Shown: positions 35,835 through 46,993 of the stretch, piece by piece
How positions within the stretch are numbered: position 1 is the stretch's first letter
How the letters are laid out: every line of letters begins with the position of its first letter
Assembly: GCA_002989075.1 (NCBI GenBank)
Contig: PSQN01000005.1
Coordinates: 2,121,241 to 2,185,240, forward strand
Direction: 5' to 3'
DNA length: 64,000 nucleotides
Source of the DNA: Arthonia radiata
Lineage: Eukaryota > Ascomycota > Arthoniomycetes > Arthoniales > Arthoniaceae
Translations under genes and position numbers: made by a program
The notes under the pieces: generated by a model
The model's database searches: none
What the model was told of the DNA's origin: nothing
What the model saw: the letters and a program-made list of their open reading frames with translations, nothing else

Positions 35835-38017
35835 ATGTCCGGCGGTGCATCACTCGGCGTCAACGCCCTCTCCTACGCCCTCGACAAAGGCTACGATCGT
35901 CTTCCCAGTGGTGCTTTCTTGACGCCCAAGGAGCGCAAGGAGCGCAAACGATACCAAAAGCAGCAGCAGCAGCAGCAGGCGCAACAAGGTGGTCCGCAGC
36001 AGGCTCAAGGTGGTCCCGGCTCAGATCAAACTCCTACCTCGCCCCAGTCAGGCCAGTTCTACTCCCGTCATCAGGGCCAAGATTACAACCCTCAGGATCC
36101 CTACGCGCCGCGCAAAGAGTCCAGAGATTCTCCCTTTTCGCCGCTGCAACAGCAGCAGCATCCTCCGTCAACGCATCCAGATTCGCAGCAGGCGCTCGAC
36201 GACCATCCATACTACCAAGATCCCAACTCGTCCATGCAGGGCGACGGCTATTACCAGCAGCAGGGCGGCAGGAGAAGCTACAATCCCCAAGACTATCAGC
36301 CTCGCGGCAACAACGACAACAATGCGGTCGCATACGATGATGGGTATGCGCGCGATGGATACGGCATGGTAAGTCACCTTTTCATCTGTTCGTGATTTTT
36401 CCCTTTCCAGGTAGGGCGTCTTTCGGGGGCTGCTGCGCGACACCCATCCGTTTCCGGCGATTGGGATGAACATCTGGCGTCAACTGTGAGAACACATTGG
36501 CATTTTCATTGAAGAGACGAAAGAAGAGCCAAGATCACTTTGCGCATTGAAGTGATGGCCCCAATCAGCCAATCGCGCTTTCCGCTCTGAACAAGTTGCC
36601 TGTGCGACGACCAGCTTTTGGCATCAATTCTCTTCCCGACGACTCCTCTCCTCGAACCTTCACACCATCGGTGCCACCCTTAACCCCGCTCCACTATCTG
36701 TCTCGCGAAGCACTGCCCACCATGTTCGACGGCCTCTGGGATCACTCGTTCGACTATGTCTACCACTCGGTCATTCCGAACACCAATAAAATCGTCAACG
36801 TCCACAAGAAAGGTCATGAGCTTCGCGCACCTCCTGCTTCCATCGTTGGTTCCAAGGCTGCCCGTAAAGCCAAACGCAATCTACCCACCAAGCATCTGAG
36901 CATGGAAGAGACCAAGAGCGTCCACGACGTTGACGACCTGCCACCTGAGCGACGACCCACACCAGGTCAACAAGGCGTCTTTGATGAAGAGGAAGAGCAT
37001 GACTTCGTCACACCCGATGGAAAGACCGACTACCGCCAGCGTGCCGTTCGCGGACAGGGCGAGGCTGAGATGCACACTGAGTACGGTCCTACTCCGGTCG
37101 ACCGCCGTGGCTCACGCTCACAACCACCTTCGCGCTCGCAATCAGTATCTCAACCTCAATCTCGCTCTCAGCCACCGTCTCGCGCTCAGTCCATGTCTCG
37201 ACCCCAGGATGGCGGCCGCCGTCGATCTTCTTCTCAATCACAATACCAAGGCCAATACGTTCCTCCGCAGTACCAGAAAGCGCCACAGGCCCCCGAAAGA
37301 CCCCTAATTGCCGATCGTGCTTACCGTGATGATCGTTCTTGCTCACAATCCTCACAGAATCAGCGTGACCCTTATGGGCGTCCTGCCTCTACCGGCCGCG
37401 TGGATCGATACCGTCCACAATCACACGGTGGCCAGTACAACGATTATGACGACTACAGTGATGACTACGATGACCGCCGCGCCCGTCGCGACCGCAAGGA
37501 GTCGTCGTCGAAGTCAAAGTCTCGACCTCGCTCTCGCTCTGGCATCCGCGGCAAGATCGACAAGAACTTCGATTACAAATCTGAGAAAGGTCTGACCACG
37601 AGCGCCCTCGGTGCTCTCGCCGGCGGTCTGGTGGGTCATGAAGTCGGCAAGGGTCCACTGGCCACTGTCGCTGGCGTCGTTCTCGGTGGCCTCGGCGCCA
37701 ACGCCTTCGAGACCCGCACTGACCGCAAGAACGTTGACCGTGACGAGAAATCATACGGCTCGAAGCGCTCCAAGAGCTCAGACACCAAATCTCGCGGGCG
37801 CGACTACGACGACGACTACGACGACCGATACCGCAGCAACCGTGGAGGCAGCCGCCGCCGTGAGCGTGACTACGATGACTATGATAGCTATGACGAGGAT
37901 GCCGAGGGGTACAAAGAGCGTGGTGGAAAGAAGCCCTCGAAGAAGGACCGTGAGAAGGCGGAGAAAAGCCAAGAAGATGAGAAGCATTTCAATTGGAGCA
38001 ACGTCTTGCATGGCTAG
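35835..38017 (+). CDS. Glycine-zipper protein with Gln-rich and Arg/Asp/Tyr-rich flanks
   Basis: Exon 1 (35835-36368) and exon 2 (36569-38017) join in phase 0, giving 660 aa. The 200-nt intron is long for this genome, so one more small exon cannot be excluded. The start MSGGASLGVNALSYALDKGY is followed by a Gln/Tyr-rich low-complexity region. Exon 2 has a conserved-looking segment (TMFDGLWDHSFDYVYHSVIP) and an SQ/SR-rich stretch. The glycine-zipper 2TM-like motif lies at about residues 520-559: LGALAGGLVGHEVGKG then GVVLGGLGANAFE. The C terminus is rich in Asp, Tyr, Arg and Lys. Glycine zippers pack helices in membranes; the biological role is unknown. Confidence 0.8.
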
Positions 38018-41000
38018 TCAATCACTCTCTGATGCAAGTTGAGCGCAACTTATGGTTCTTGAAGCGTAGCGAGTGGCCGCTGGTGATGGAAGAGCAGAAC
38101 TTTCGTCCGTCTGATTGCGGGTGGTCATTGCATTGCGCTCTACTTCGAAAAGGAGGACGAATTTCCTGAATGTCGTTACTACACCTTCCCAAGCGAGGGT
38201 TCGGCACTTTACGATCATGGTCTTTGCCAGATGGCGAGATGATGTTTCACGCACGTACTGCGTATCTGATATCCTTGTAATGAGCTATGATTTACGAGTG
38301 CATGGAGTTCCGCGTCCACCTCAACGTATCTGTGCACGTATTCTCGCTCAGTCGGACGCTGGACTTGACGTCCTCGAGCAAGGGTGAGATCATTCGTGAC
38401 GCCTGTGGGCCGGTGATAGATATGCTATGCCGGCGGCGCTTTGGCCATTCCAACCGTAACAGATGCCGGTTTAGCAACGAAGTGCAAGCCCAGCTCAGTG
38501 TCCAGGCCGAGTCTAATGCAGGCTTAGCGTATCCCTAACTCCTTGATTTAACGTTCGGTCTTTGCGCCTCTGATTTTGTCTTTACGATGACGACGACTGC
38601 CAGAATGGTGCATATAAAGAATCACAGGGGGTCCGGGCACTTTACTGTTGGCATTGTGGCGACTCAGTCTTACGATCGTGTTTCGAAAGCGGTGAAAGTA
38701 GGGTGGTGGTGTGCTTCGTCGTCAAACCCTTCGGCGTGATCAGAAACGAGCTTGAGGGCTTTTGCAGTTGATGGTCATGGCAAGTCGGGGAGCGTCTTGA
38801 CCGCTGCGGAAACTCACCCCTGAAGGAAGTTGCGGTGATTGAATGTGTGGTCATTGTGATGAGTAACATGTCCCAGCCCGACATCTTCATTGCAGCCTCC
38901 AAATGATTGACCACAGGCGTTTCCAGATGAGACGAGAAATTCCTATCAAAAAGCAAGGGTATCGAGTTCGAGCTGATGCAGCATGAGCGCCGCAGAGAGT
39001 CTTGAGCAATCAATACCTCGACATGGCAGGGGCTCCGCGTAGAGACACGTTTGTCAGATTGCGGTCTTCTACGCGCGGCATGTGGGCTTATGTCGGGGGA
39101 TGGAGCTGTTGTGTTGATGACTTGGTGGGTTGGTGGTGATGGTAAGTATTATCTCAGACGAGTGGAAGAGGAATCCAACACTGGAGTATTACTGTATTCG
39201 GCGAGCTGATCGCAACCAAAGCACCGGGCAAGCTCTCCGCATAGAAGCGAAAAGCAGGCAGAGCGTGTTTGAGCTCAACGACCCCTATGGCGCGATTGAT
39301 CGTCCTAACGACGCTTCGTTGCCTGAATTATGGAGAATGCAACTGCTCAGCACGCACCGAATGAGGCTATGGAATAGTGTCCGCACCAAGGCGTGTCGCT
39401 ACGCTGGTCCCTGCACATCGTCGACCTCTACGCACTTCTAATAATATCCAAGCATGCGTAGAAGTCTATGCTCAAGCCAGAGGTAGCAAGGCAGATGTGG
39501 TCACGCAGGGATTCCGCAGTTGCTATTGAGAATTCGCTTTTCAAAGCGAGATTAGCATCATCCAGTATTGCGTTGACAGTGCGACTCAACAAGGAACGGT
39601 GAAAAGTTCTAAGATGTGGGTGATGCGCATCTCCACCGCGGCTTGAGGGGAGGTCACCTCCATTTCACCAACATGCTGTTCAAGAAGCTATAGAATGGTA
39701 CCTGCGTGCTTGTAACGGACATTTGGCTGAGCGTATATTTTCTCCCCTACCCTGCAAATCGAGACGGTTTTCGAGCCTCAATCTAGCTGATGTCTCATCA
39801 AGACTGAGCAATCCTCTTAGGATGGTAAGTCCGTTCTGAAAGAGTTCGTGATACAACCCCGGCAGAATATGGCAGCAAGAAGTGAAATACAGCCGTGTAA
39901 GATGCTACTACTCAACCACTAGTTTGCCCTTTGTCATGCGGTTAATCATCGCCAACCAACGTGTCAACAAGAAGCTAGGGGATTGTAAACCACTAGGACA
40001 GTTGGATGTAGACAGTGACGGAGATCTCAGACGGCATAACTCGGCTGCTTCGTGACAGCGCAGTTATCTCGTGTTCGGGGGAGATTGATGATGATATTTA
40101 GTATCTCAATGCGGCTTGATGGACAAGCAGTAGCATAGCGAGCAACGGTCGTATCGACAACGTTGCTTAGTTTGCTTGTGTCTCATGCGCGACCCCCTCA
40201 GTCTCTCCTTCGACCAGATTACTAAGAATCTCTTCGCTCTGAACACCGTGCTTGGCCTTTCCGATCCCTGTCATCGTGAAAGAGCGGAACTCTCAACCTC
40301 CGCGCGTCTTCTGATGGCTGCATTGAAAGTGGTGGACAGGCAATCGTTAATATCTGCATTTGCTCACTGCGCAAGAGACTACATGGGGTTTGGTAAGACA
40401 GGGGGTTGAAAAGCATAACACAAGAATCTAGCTTTAGTCTTTCGAGCTTTGCTCTGCATCGCGTGAGTCAAATTTGATGCCTCATGCTTGAACAATAGGC
40501 AGTGTTGCACAGTACCATCGTTTACCGTCCGAGCGTTGTGCATACCAAAAGTGCTTGTCATAACAATTCAGATGGACGGGCTATGTGTGAGGTGTCAAGC
40601 CCCTGCCACTGTCTTTGCCCGCTGCTGTCGTTATGTGCTCCTGCGCTCAAGCAAGAAGCACTCTGTGTGGCATTGCCTTCTGAACTCTCAAGCTGTTGGT
40701 CAAGCGGGTACGCCGCAAGTGTTCATTGGTAGAAACGTCCAATAGACTATCTAGGATAGACTGGGGAGAGAGAGGTAAAATAGTAACCTTATCTCAAACT
40801 AGAAGATGGACACCCATACGGTTAGGGGCATGTCTTCTACAAATGAACAATTTTGAGAGCACGTTCAAAGTCAATCACGGAAGTCTTTCAGCACATAGCA
40901 GTCGAGCTTTGTGTGCTGATGACATGGCGTTGATCATCACACTCGTATTCCCAGTAAGGCAATCGGGCGTTAACATCATTGCTTCAGCGCGACCGACGAC

Positions 41001-44000
41001 AAACCGCCCATTTGCATCTACACTGCTTAAGCGTAATGTCTTTTGGGCTGGGCAAACAAACCCCTCGATCGACATTTTGACTTGGTCTCATCGTGCAAAA
41101 ACTGTGCGTGGGAAGCAGGGTCGTGCTGACACTCCGAATTATATACACACAGCGGCTCGCTCGAGCTACTAGGATGCAGGTTGCATATGCTGTGCCGTGC
41201 ACAACTACTTTCGGGTGAAGGAGGAAGGAGCTCACAGGCCTTCAACGTTGACGCTTACGCTGTGTGCGATTAGGGAACCAAGTTCAAGGCAGGGCCTCGC
41301 TGAAGATTAGGGGGTCTGTATATTGACTGTCGTGTGAATCATGTACACGCTCTTGATTCACCGTCGACCGCTTGCCCTGTCGTATTCAGGCAGAGCTCAC
41401 CCTGACGCTGTTTACTAGCGACTGCTACACTGCCCGTTAGCGAGGTCAATACCTCCTTTAGTAATGGTTCTGTACTTTCACAATTATCTCCAGATACTTT
41501 ATTGGCGTTCAGCCCCTGAAATGGATGTATATCCGTTCTGTAATCACTATCCTATCTGTACCCAGTCATATAGTACATAACCTACTCCGAGCGTCAGCGA
41601 CAAGTTTAAGCATTGTCTTTGCCGCAATTAGCCGTTGTAAAAGCGCTGTGGGAAGGGGTGTGATTCGCAGTCGGGCTAACAACGTTCTCGAGAAGTTCCA
41701 GAATCCAAAATAACAATGGAGGACTGCCAGGGGGTTATGCCATGCCAGGGCTAGCTACGCTCCTTTGAAGTTGTATGAGCGAAAACGTGCCTCGGTCCGT
41801 TCTTGCTAGCACAAAGGAGATAACGATGTGCACTGTCTATACTAGTAACTAACACCATGTGCTTACCGTGTAAAGCGACAAGTGTCTAGTAGACCATTGA
41901 TCAGGCGAGCAGATTGGAATTATTTACCATGTATACACCCCCTTGACGACCTCAAGAATCGTTCACAGATATTACCTGCACTTTGCTGTATGCTCAGGCT
42001 TTCGGAACAATTTCGAGTGTGAAGATGCTCGTAGCTAGCATAAGCCGTGTTCTGTAATCCTGCGAAGGTATTGAAGTGTTTGACCGAGTCTAATATAAGA
42101 TAATTCTTCGGGTATCCCACGGAGACGATTACAAGTACTCGCTAAGGGAGCCGCAAAGATGTTGTAGGTATAGCACAGAGAAAGGGAAGCCATACACTCA
42201 GTCTCGTTTTGGTGAGATCGGAGTTATTTCTCGTAGTCTCTCCTTTCACGCTGTCAAGCTTGTTCGCTGCTCGGTAGACTGTAACGATAGTAACTCCAAG
42301 CCGGTGATGAGGTGCGTCAGTCAAAATGCGACAAAGCGACGCAGCAAAGTGCTGGCATGTACGACACGTTCATCCTTTTCTTTCCGTCGCCGATCAAAAC
42401 CTCGGGGTATTGGGGCAACTTATGTTCGCGGACTAGATACCCCTCAAGCGGGCGAACATATTCGTGGTCTGATTGATCGTTATGCTAATCGTCCAGGTCC
42501 CAGGAGATGTCAAGCTCCAGAATAGTGCAGCACCCTGCACTCCGGTAATAAAGTTTGGCAAACGACATAGAAGACCACTGATATGGATCGATGCGAGACA
42601 GATTGCGCCCGAATGGCGGTTAGTGTGAGAATGCGTTGTGCAGCTCCGCATACCGGAGCTGAAGAGATGGCTCGATGCCTGAGAGACCAGGGCGTGCTGC
42701 TATACAGCCTCGTATATAGATATGGTCGAGTCGTAGTACGTGCATAAAGCTCATCCCAATGCGGCCATCTCTGTCTATCATCTGCTGAAAGCACCGAAGG
42801 CAGAAGAAACACATCATGCAAGAAAGCGCTGAGGGGAGCTTGAGGCTTTTGTCATCACTTAGCACCTTGCAGCTTACTACCTATAAATACATTTCAATCG
42901 GACGTGGCAATCCTATCACCGTCTCCAACCAGCGTTCGAGGAAGTAATTTGGAGCAGGGGACACTTTGCTTACGTTGATGGAGTTTTGCTGGCTCCTGGA
43001 AGTAAGCTTTGAAGGACTCCCTAATCTTCCATACAGATATGGCGAATACTAAGTTGATACGTGGAGCGGAAGGGCTTAGAGGTGATCGGTATCGCCACAA
43101 GAGATGAAAGAGCAAGTCTGCTCCTCGCGGCAGCGTACGCCGCTATCAGTCTGCGTACATGAGCCCCGGTCGGCTTGCTAACTACGACGACCTTAACCGT
43201 GTTCGATATGGAATTGTTGTGACCGCGGTAGCTGAAAGTTTCAATGTACGTAAACTTATCGAAGCAATTTCGGACCGTCTTTCGCACGGTCAGGAGAGTT
43301 ATCCTCAGGTTCTCAACCGTTGCCATCGGCAAAGATCTGGAAGAGGGGATGGGAATGTCGAGTTGCTCATTGCGAAGTATATTGACACCAGCAATGCGAC
43401 TTTGGCGCACTGCGAAGTGCTGGCGCAGATCTTGTCAATCTGGCGGTAATGGTCATCTCCAGCGGTATCGAGCCATTGTTGGCGTAGTCGACGGCGGCTG
43501 CCACGTAGCATGTGAGCTGTTGAACTTTTCGGAGCCCCTGGCAGCCCGCAGAATACTTTGATGATGACTAGCGCATGCCAAGATCCGAGATGAGATTAGC
43601 GCTGGTTGTCATGGAGACGAGATCAAGAGCCTGCGTGCTCGCTTCATGAAACGACAGCTTTCGAAGCTCGTATCCCGATCAACTCAGCGGACTCGTGCGC
43701 AGCACAGGAAATTCCCATGCGTACATATTGATATACGGATTTTCTCCGTTGTTACTTGCACAACATTTCCAATCGCGGACAACGTCATTAGCGGCTATAC
43801 TGAAGATAAAGCCAGATGTACAGCATTACTAGTGGGCAGTTCCTCTCTATATTTGCCCCGATTGCGTGGCACCGCAAACCATCCTCTGTCCAAGCACATC
43901 TTGTGATGCAAGTAAAGTCCCGGGTTTATCTGATGATATGATGCTCGAGTACTCACGCTACTTGGCAAATTATGCGAGCCAGATACCTAGGAGCCGCCTT

Positions 44001-44382
44001 ACGACTCTACAGGCCTCTTGCTGGACTTTGAGAAAGATGACATGAGCGCAACCCCGGGACAGCGCCAGCGAGCAACGATTAAGGGCCGAGTTCAAGTCTT
44101 CGATGCTCGGCGATCGGCGTTCAGCACGCATACTGATACTGACGCGCAGTGCGCTCTCTCTGCATCCTCATAATCACGCTGATTCAAGATAAAGATCTTT
44201 TGTGGTATTCGCCGTCGTAACATATGATATTGGTTACAGCTGTGGTTACAGACCGACTGCTATTCGAGACGTCAGATATTGCCCCGTTTAGTACCTCGCC
44301 CTTAGACCCATCATATCATTCATCGTAATCATTACAAGTGTAGCATACGTCCTTCATTACACCATTATTTGCAGGCCCAGGT
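38018..44382. other. Gene-poor region, 6.4 kb
   Basis: No recognisable gene. Mildly coding-like frames, such as plus 39130-39441 (103 aa), plus 43159-43449 and minus 43410-43021, overlap open frames on other strands and carry no known motif. No repeats or RNA genes were found by eye. Confidence 0.45.
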
Positions 44383-45754
44383 CTACACTTCAAACCGCCG
44401 ATGCCACGGCGACATTGTGCCACGGCGGTCGTCCAGCTCGATATCGCTTTCGCTCTCAATGGTACGCCACGTCGTTCTCGAAGCCGACTTCGGCCACTCT
44501 TTTGCGATGGGCACTTTGCTGTCGTCGTAGAATGTGCGCATCGTCGAGGTGCGCGTGGTTGGTCGAGAGGCCGTGCCCGGCCATGACTTCGCCGATCCGT
44601 AGGTGCTGGGAACCATGCTGTCCTCACTGTCGTCTACAGAAGCACCGCGCCTCCCTAAGAGCCTGCTCACGTCGGCACATGTTACAGTGTAGAACTGGCG
44701 AACTGCAGGAAGGCTCGCGACGATGATGCCGATGTTGACTTCGAAGATTGCCCAGAAGGTGACGGGGACGTTCGCAACTAGACGATAAGTATGTCAGTGT
44801 CCATAGAGAAGAGGGCGTTGCTTCGTCTTGATATATGCTTGAAGAGCAAAGGTGAGTGCTGTGTAGGATGGGTGACTCACATGTGAAGTCGGGCGTGATG
44901 TCTTTCACGCTGATCGCCTTTCCAATGGCACAGGCGCAAGTAGCAAGACTGAGGAGCATGATGATTGTCAGGTTGCGCTTGAGCTTTCGGTCCATTTGCA
45001 TAGGCCAACATATGCCGATCGGAACGGAAGCGAAGAGGATGTCGATTGCTGCTGATATGGCTAAAGCGCTCGTCAGTCGTGAACCCCGCGATGGCTGACA
45101 AGGAACAAAGGTGAGTTACTACTTTAGCAGCATCATTCACGTACCGTAAGATGCCATATTGGCGTGACCAACTATCTTCGGCGAGATGCACTTCGCACGG
45201 ATGCTTTTATTCCACAGACCTTCCAATGGCTGACACCAGATCGAGTCCACGGTCAAGACGACTACCGTGATCGCGAAGTTCAGAATCATGCCGACATGGA
45301 CTGCTATGCGACATCCCCGTTGTGTGGGTGCAAGCATGCGCAAGACGAAGATGCCAATAGATGCGCGCACGAAGAAAAGACAGACATAACTCTCGAAGGT
45401 GCCAATAATGAACCACTTCAGAGTGTAGCTGATAGCAGGACGCGACAGCTGCCACATGTGCTTCCCCAGTCCTGAGCCGGTGAACTTGAGCTGCGCAACA
45501 CCGCTTGCGATGTTGAAAGCCTGATCTGTCAGCAGATTGACCTTGCGCATATGTTGACGATCAGCTTGACCTACAGTAGCGAGCAGTATACAAGCATCGT
45601 CCCAACCTGTAGTGCGCTTTCTGAGGCAGCGCACGTACGTCCTGCACACCACGACGAGTACTGACAAGGCTGTCAGAACGGCGCCTGTGATCTCGACAGC
45701 GGGACCAAGGTCGGCGTTGTGGTGATAAGCAGCACTTGATGTCGTCGCAGCCAT
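44383..45754 (-). CDS. Fungal rhodopsin-family (Pth11-like) integral membrane protein
   Basis: Four exons with agreeing phases, 45754-45575, 45520-45145, 45060-44881 and 44777-44383, give 376 aa. The start MAATTSSAAYHHNADLGPAV is typical of the family. Seven helices are expected. The marks TTGWDDACILLAT, GLGKHMWQL, WCQPLEGLWNKSI and EVNIGIIVASLPAVRQF match the fungal rhodopsin-domain proteins. The C-terminal 110 residues are a soluble Ser/Thr-rich tail (SRPTTRTSTMRTF). The first intron starts GTAGGT and is 54 nt, a multiple of three, so an unspliced message would stay in frame. It is a probable cell-surface sensor with unknown ligand and a probable paralogue of the gene at 2145-5173. Confidence 0.88.
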
Positions 45755-46048
45755 GCCGGAGGCGACCTGAGGAGTGACCAACACTGCTGGGTCATATGCG
45801 TGCGGGCCACTGATCGACGCTACGATCTGGTGAACGGCCTTGCGTGGGTTGGCGCACGATGTGGTACTGAAACCTGAGGATCTCTGCAAGGTGGATCTGA
45901 TCAAATCAGTTTCATTTCGAGAAGGAGGTGGGCTCTTAATAGCACGAGCGTGTCTGCATAATAGAATCCAGTAGCGGGGTCCTTTTTCGCGAATACCAGG
46001 TTAGGTGTGAGTCTCTAGTCGTCAAAAACTCAAAAGCCAAGCAGATGA

Positions 46049-46993
46049 CTAGCAAAATACACGGCCGCGGTTTCCAAGTATGCAGGCGCAAGGTATTCGA
46101 GTATCGCAAGGCATGGAAGTGCTCGTCGTCCCGCAGCACAGCGCCCGCGCCGTTTTTGTGGTTTGCAGATCATCACAGGAGTAACCATGGCTTTGCATAA
46201 CGTTACCCGACCAGTCGCTGATAGAGGTTGTGGGATCTTGAAAACCATCGAGGTCGTTGATGTGCGCCGCTTGTCCGAAAGGTTCTGGATCAAGGATCCA
46301 CTTCATCCGACAACGGCTGCCGTTCCTGGAAGCAAGGTGTTCGGCCAAGTCAATAGTGAAAGCCTCCAGAACTTGACGATTGTCTGGACTGGGAAGATCC
46401 CTGTTATAGATGAGCTCCGCACCGGCCTACTGCAGCGTTGCTGCACGACACAATATTCTGCTTGCGCCAACCAATCCTGTGGCGTCACGGGTGCATTATC
46501 TTTGTTGATGCTGGTTGTTCCAACACTCACAATTCGTGCACCTTCCGGTAGCGGAATTCGTGTCAGCCCTGATCGTCGCGAGCGCCATGCTCGTCGCAAG
46601 GCTCACTCAGGACTCGGGAGGTCTCGTCCTCGTTGTGAGACGTCACGTGTGCAAGTGCCGGATCTCCGCATCAGCGATGGCCCAGGTACAGACTTCAGCG
46701 CTAGCCCCAGAAACGATCGGGGTGCATTAGGCGCGTTTCAGGACCTGAGACAGTTCTTCTGGTCCCCCACAATCTTCACGAAGACGCACAACATACCCCG
46801 CGTTCGCGCAGCTCTGGCGCATCTTTATGGCCAACTTCTTATGTCAAAGTGTGCATCGCCGAGGAAGCGAGCCTCATTCACAGGCAGCACGTCTGCGCGT
46901 CAGATATGCGTGGGAGCAGCACATCTGCTTACCAGGGACGATGCCGAAGTCTGCCCGGCAGTCGACATTGTCTCGTACAGCCCACGCCGATGA
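46049..46993. other. Ambiguous coding region: open plus-strand frame against decayed minus-strand exons
   Basis: The plus strand is open from ATG 46163 to 46993 (276 codons), with no recognised domain. The minus strand also looks coding: an exon 46426-46049 (LIYNRDLPSPDNRQVLEAF, RCRMKWILDPEPFGQAAH) joins in phase 0, across a 104-nt GTGAGT intron, to an upstream frame ending LTRIPLPEGARI at 46531. That frame continues to about 46850 with three stops (one TAA, two TGA). A further phase-consistent 42-nt intron near 46930 links VDCRADFGIVP to VLPVNEARFLGD. I favour a decayed minus-strand gene with the plus frame as its antisense shadow, but cannot decide. Function unknown. Confidence 0.35.
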
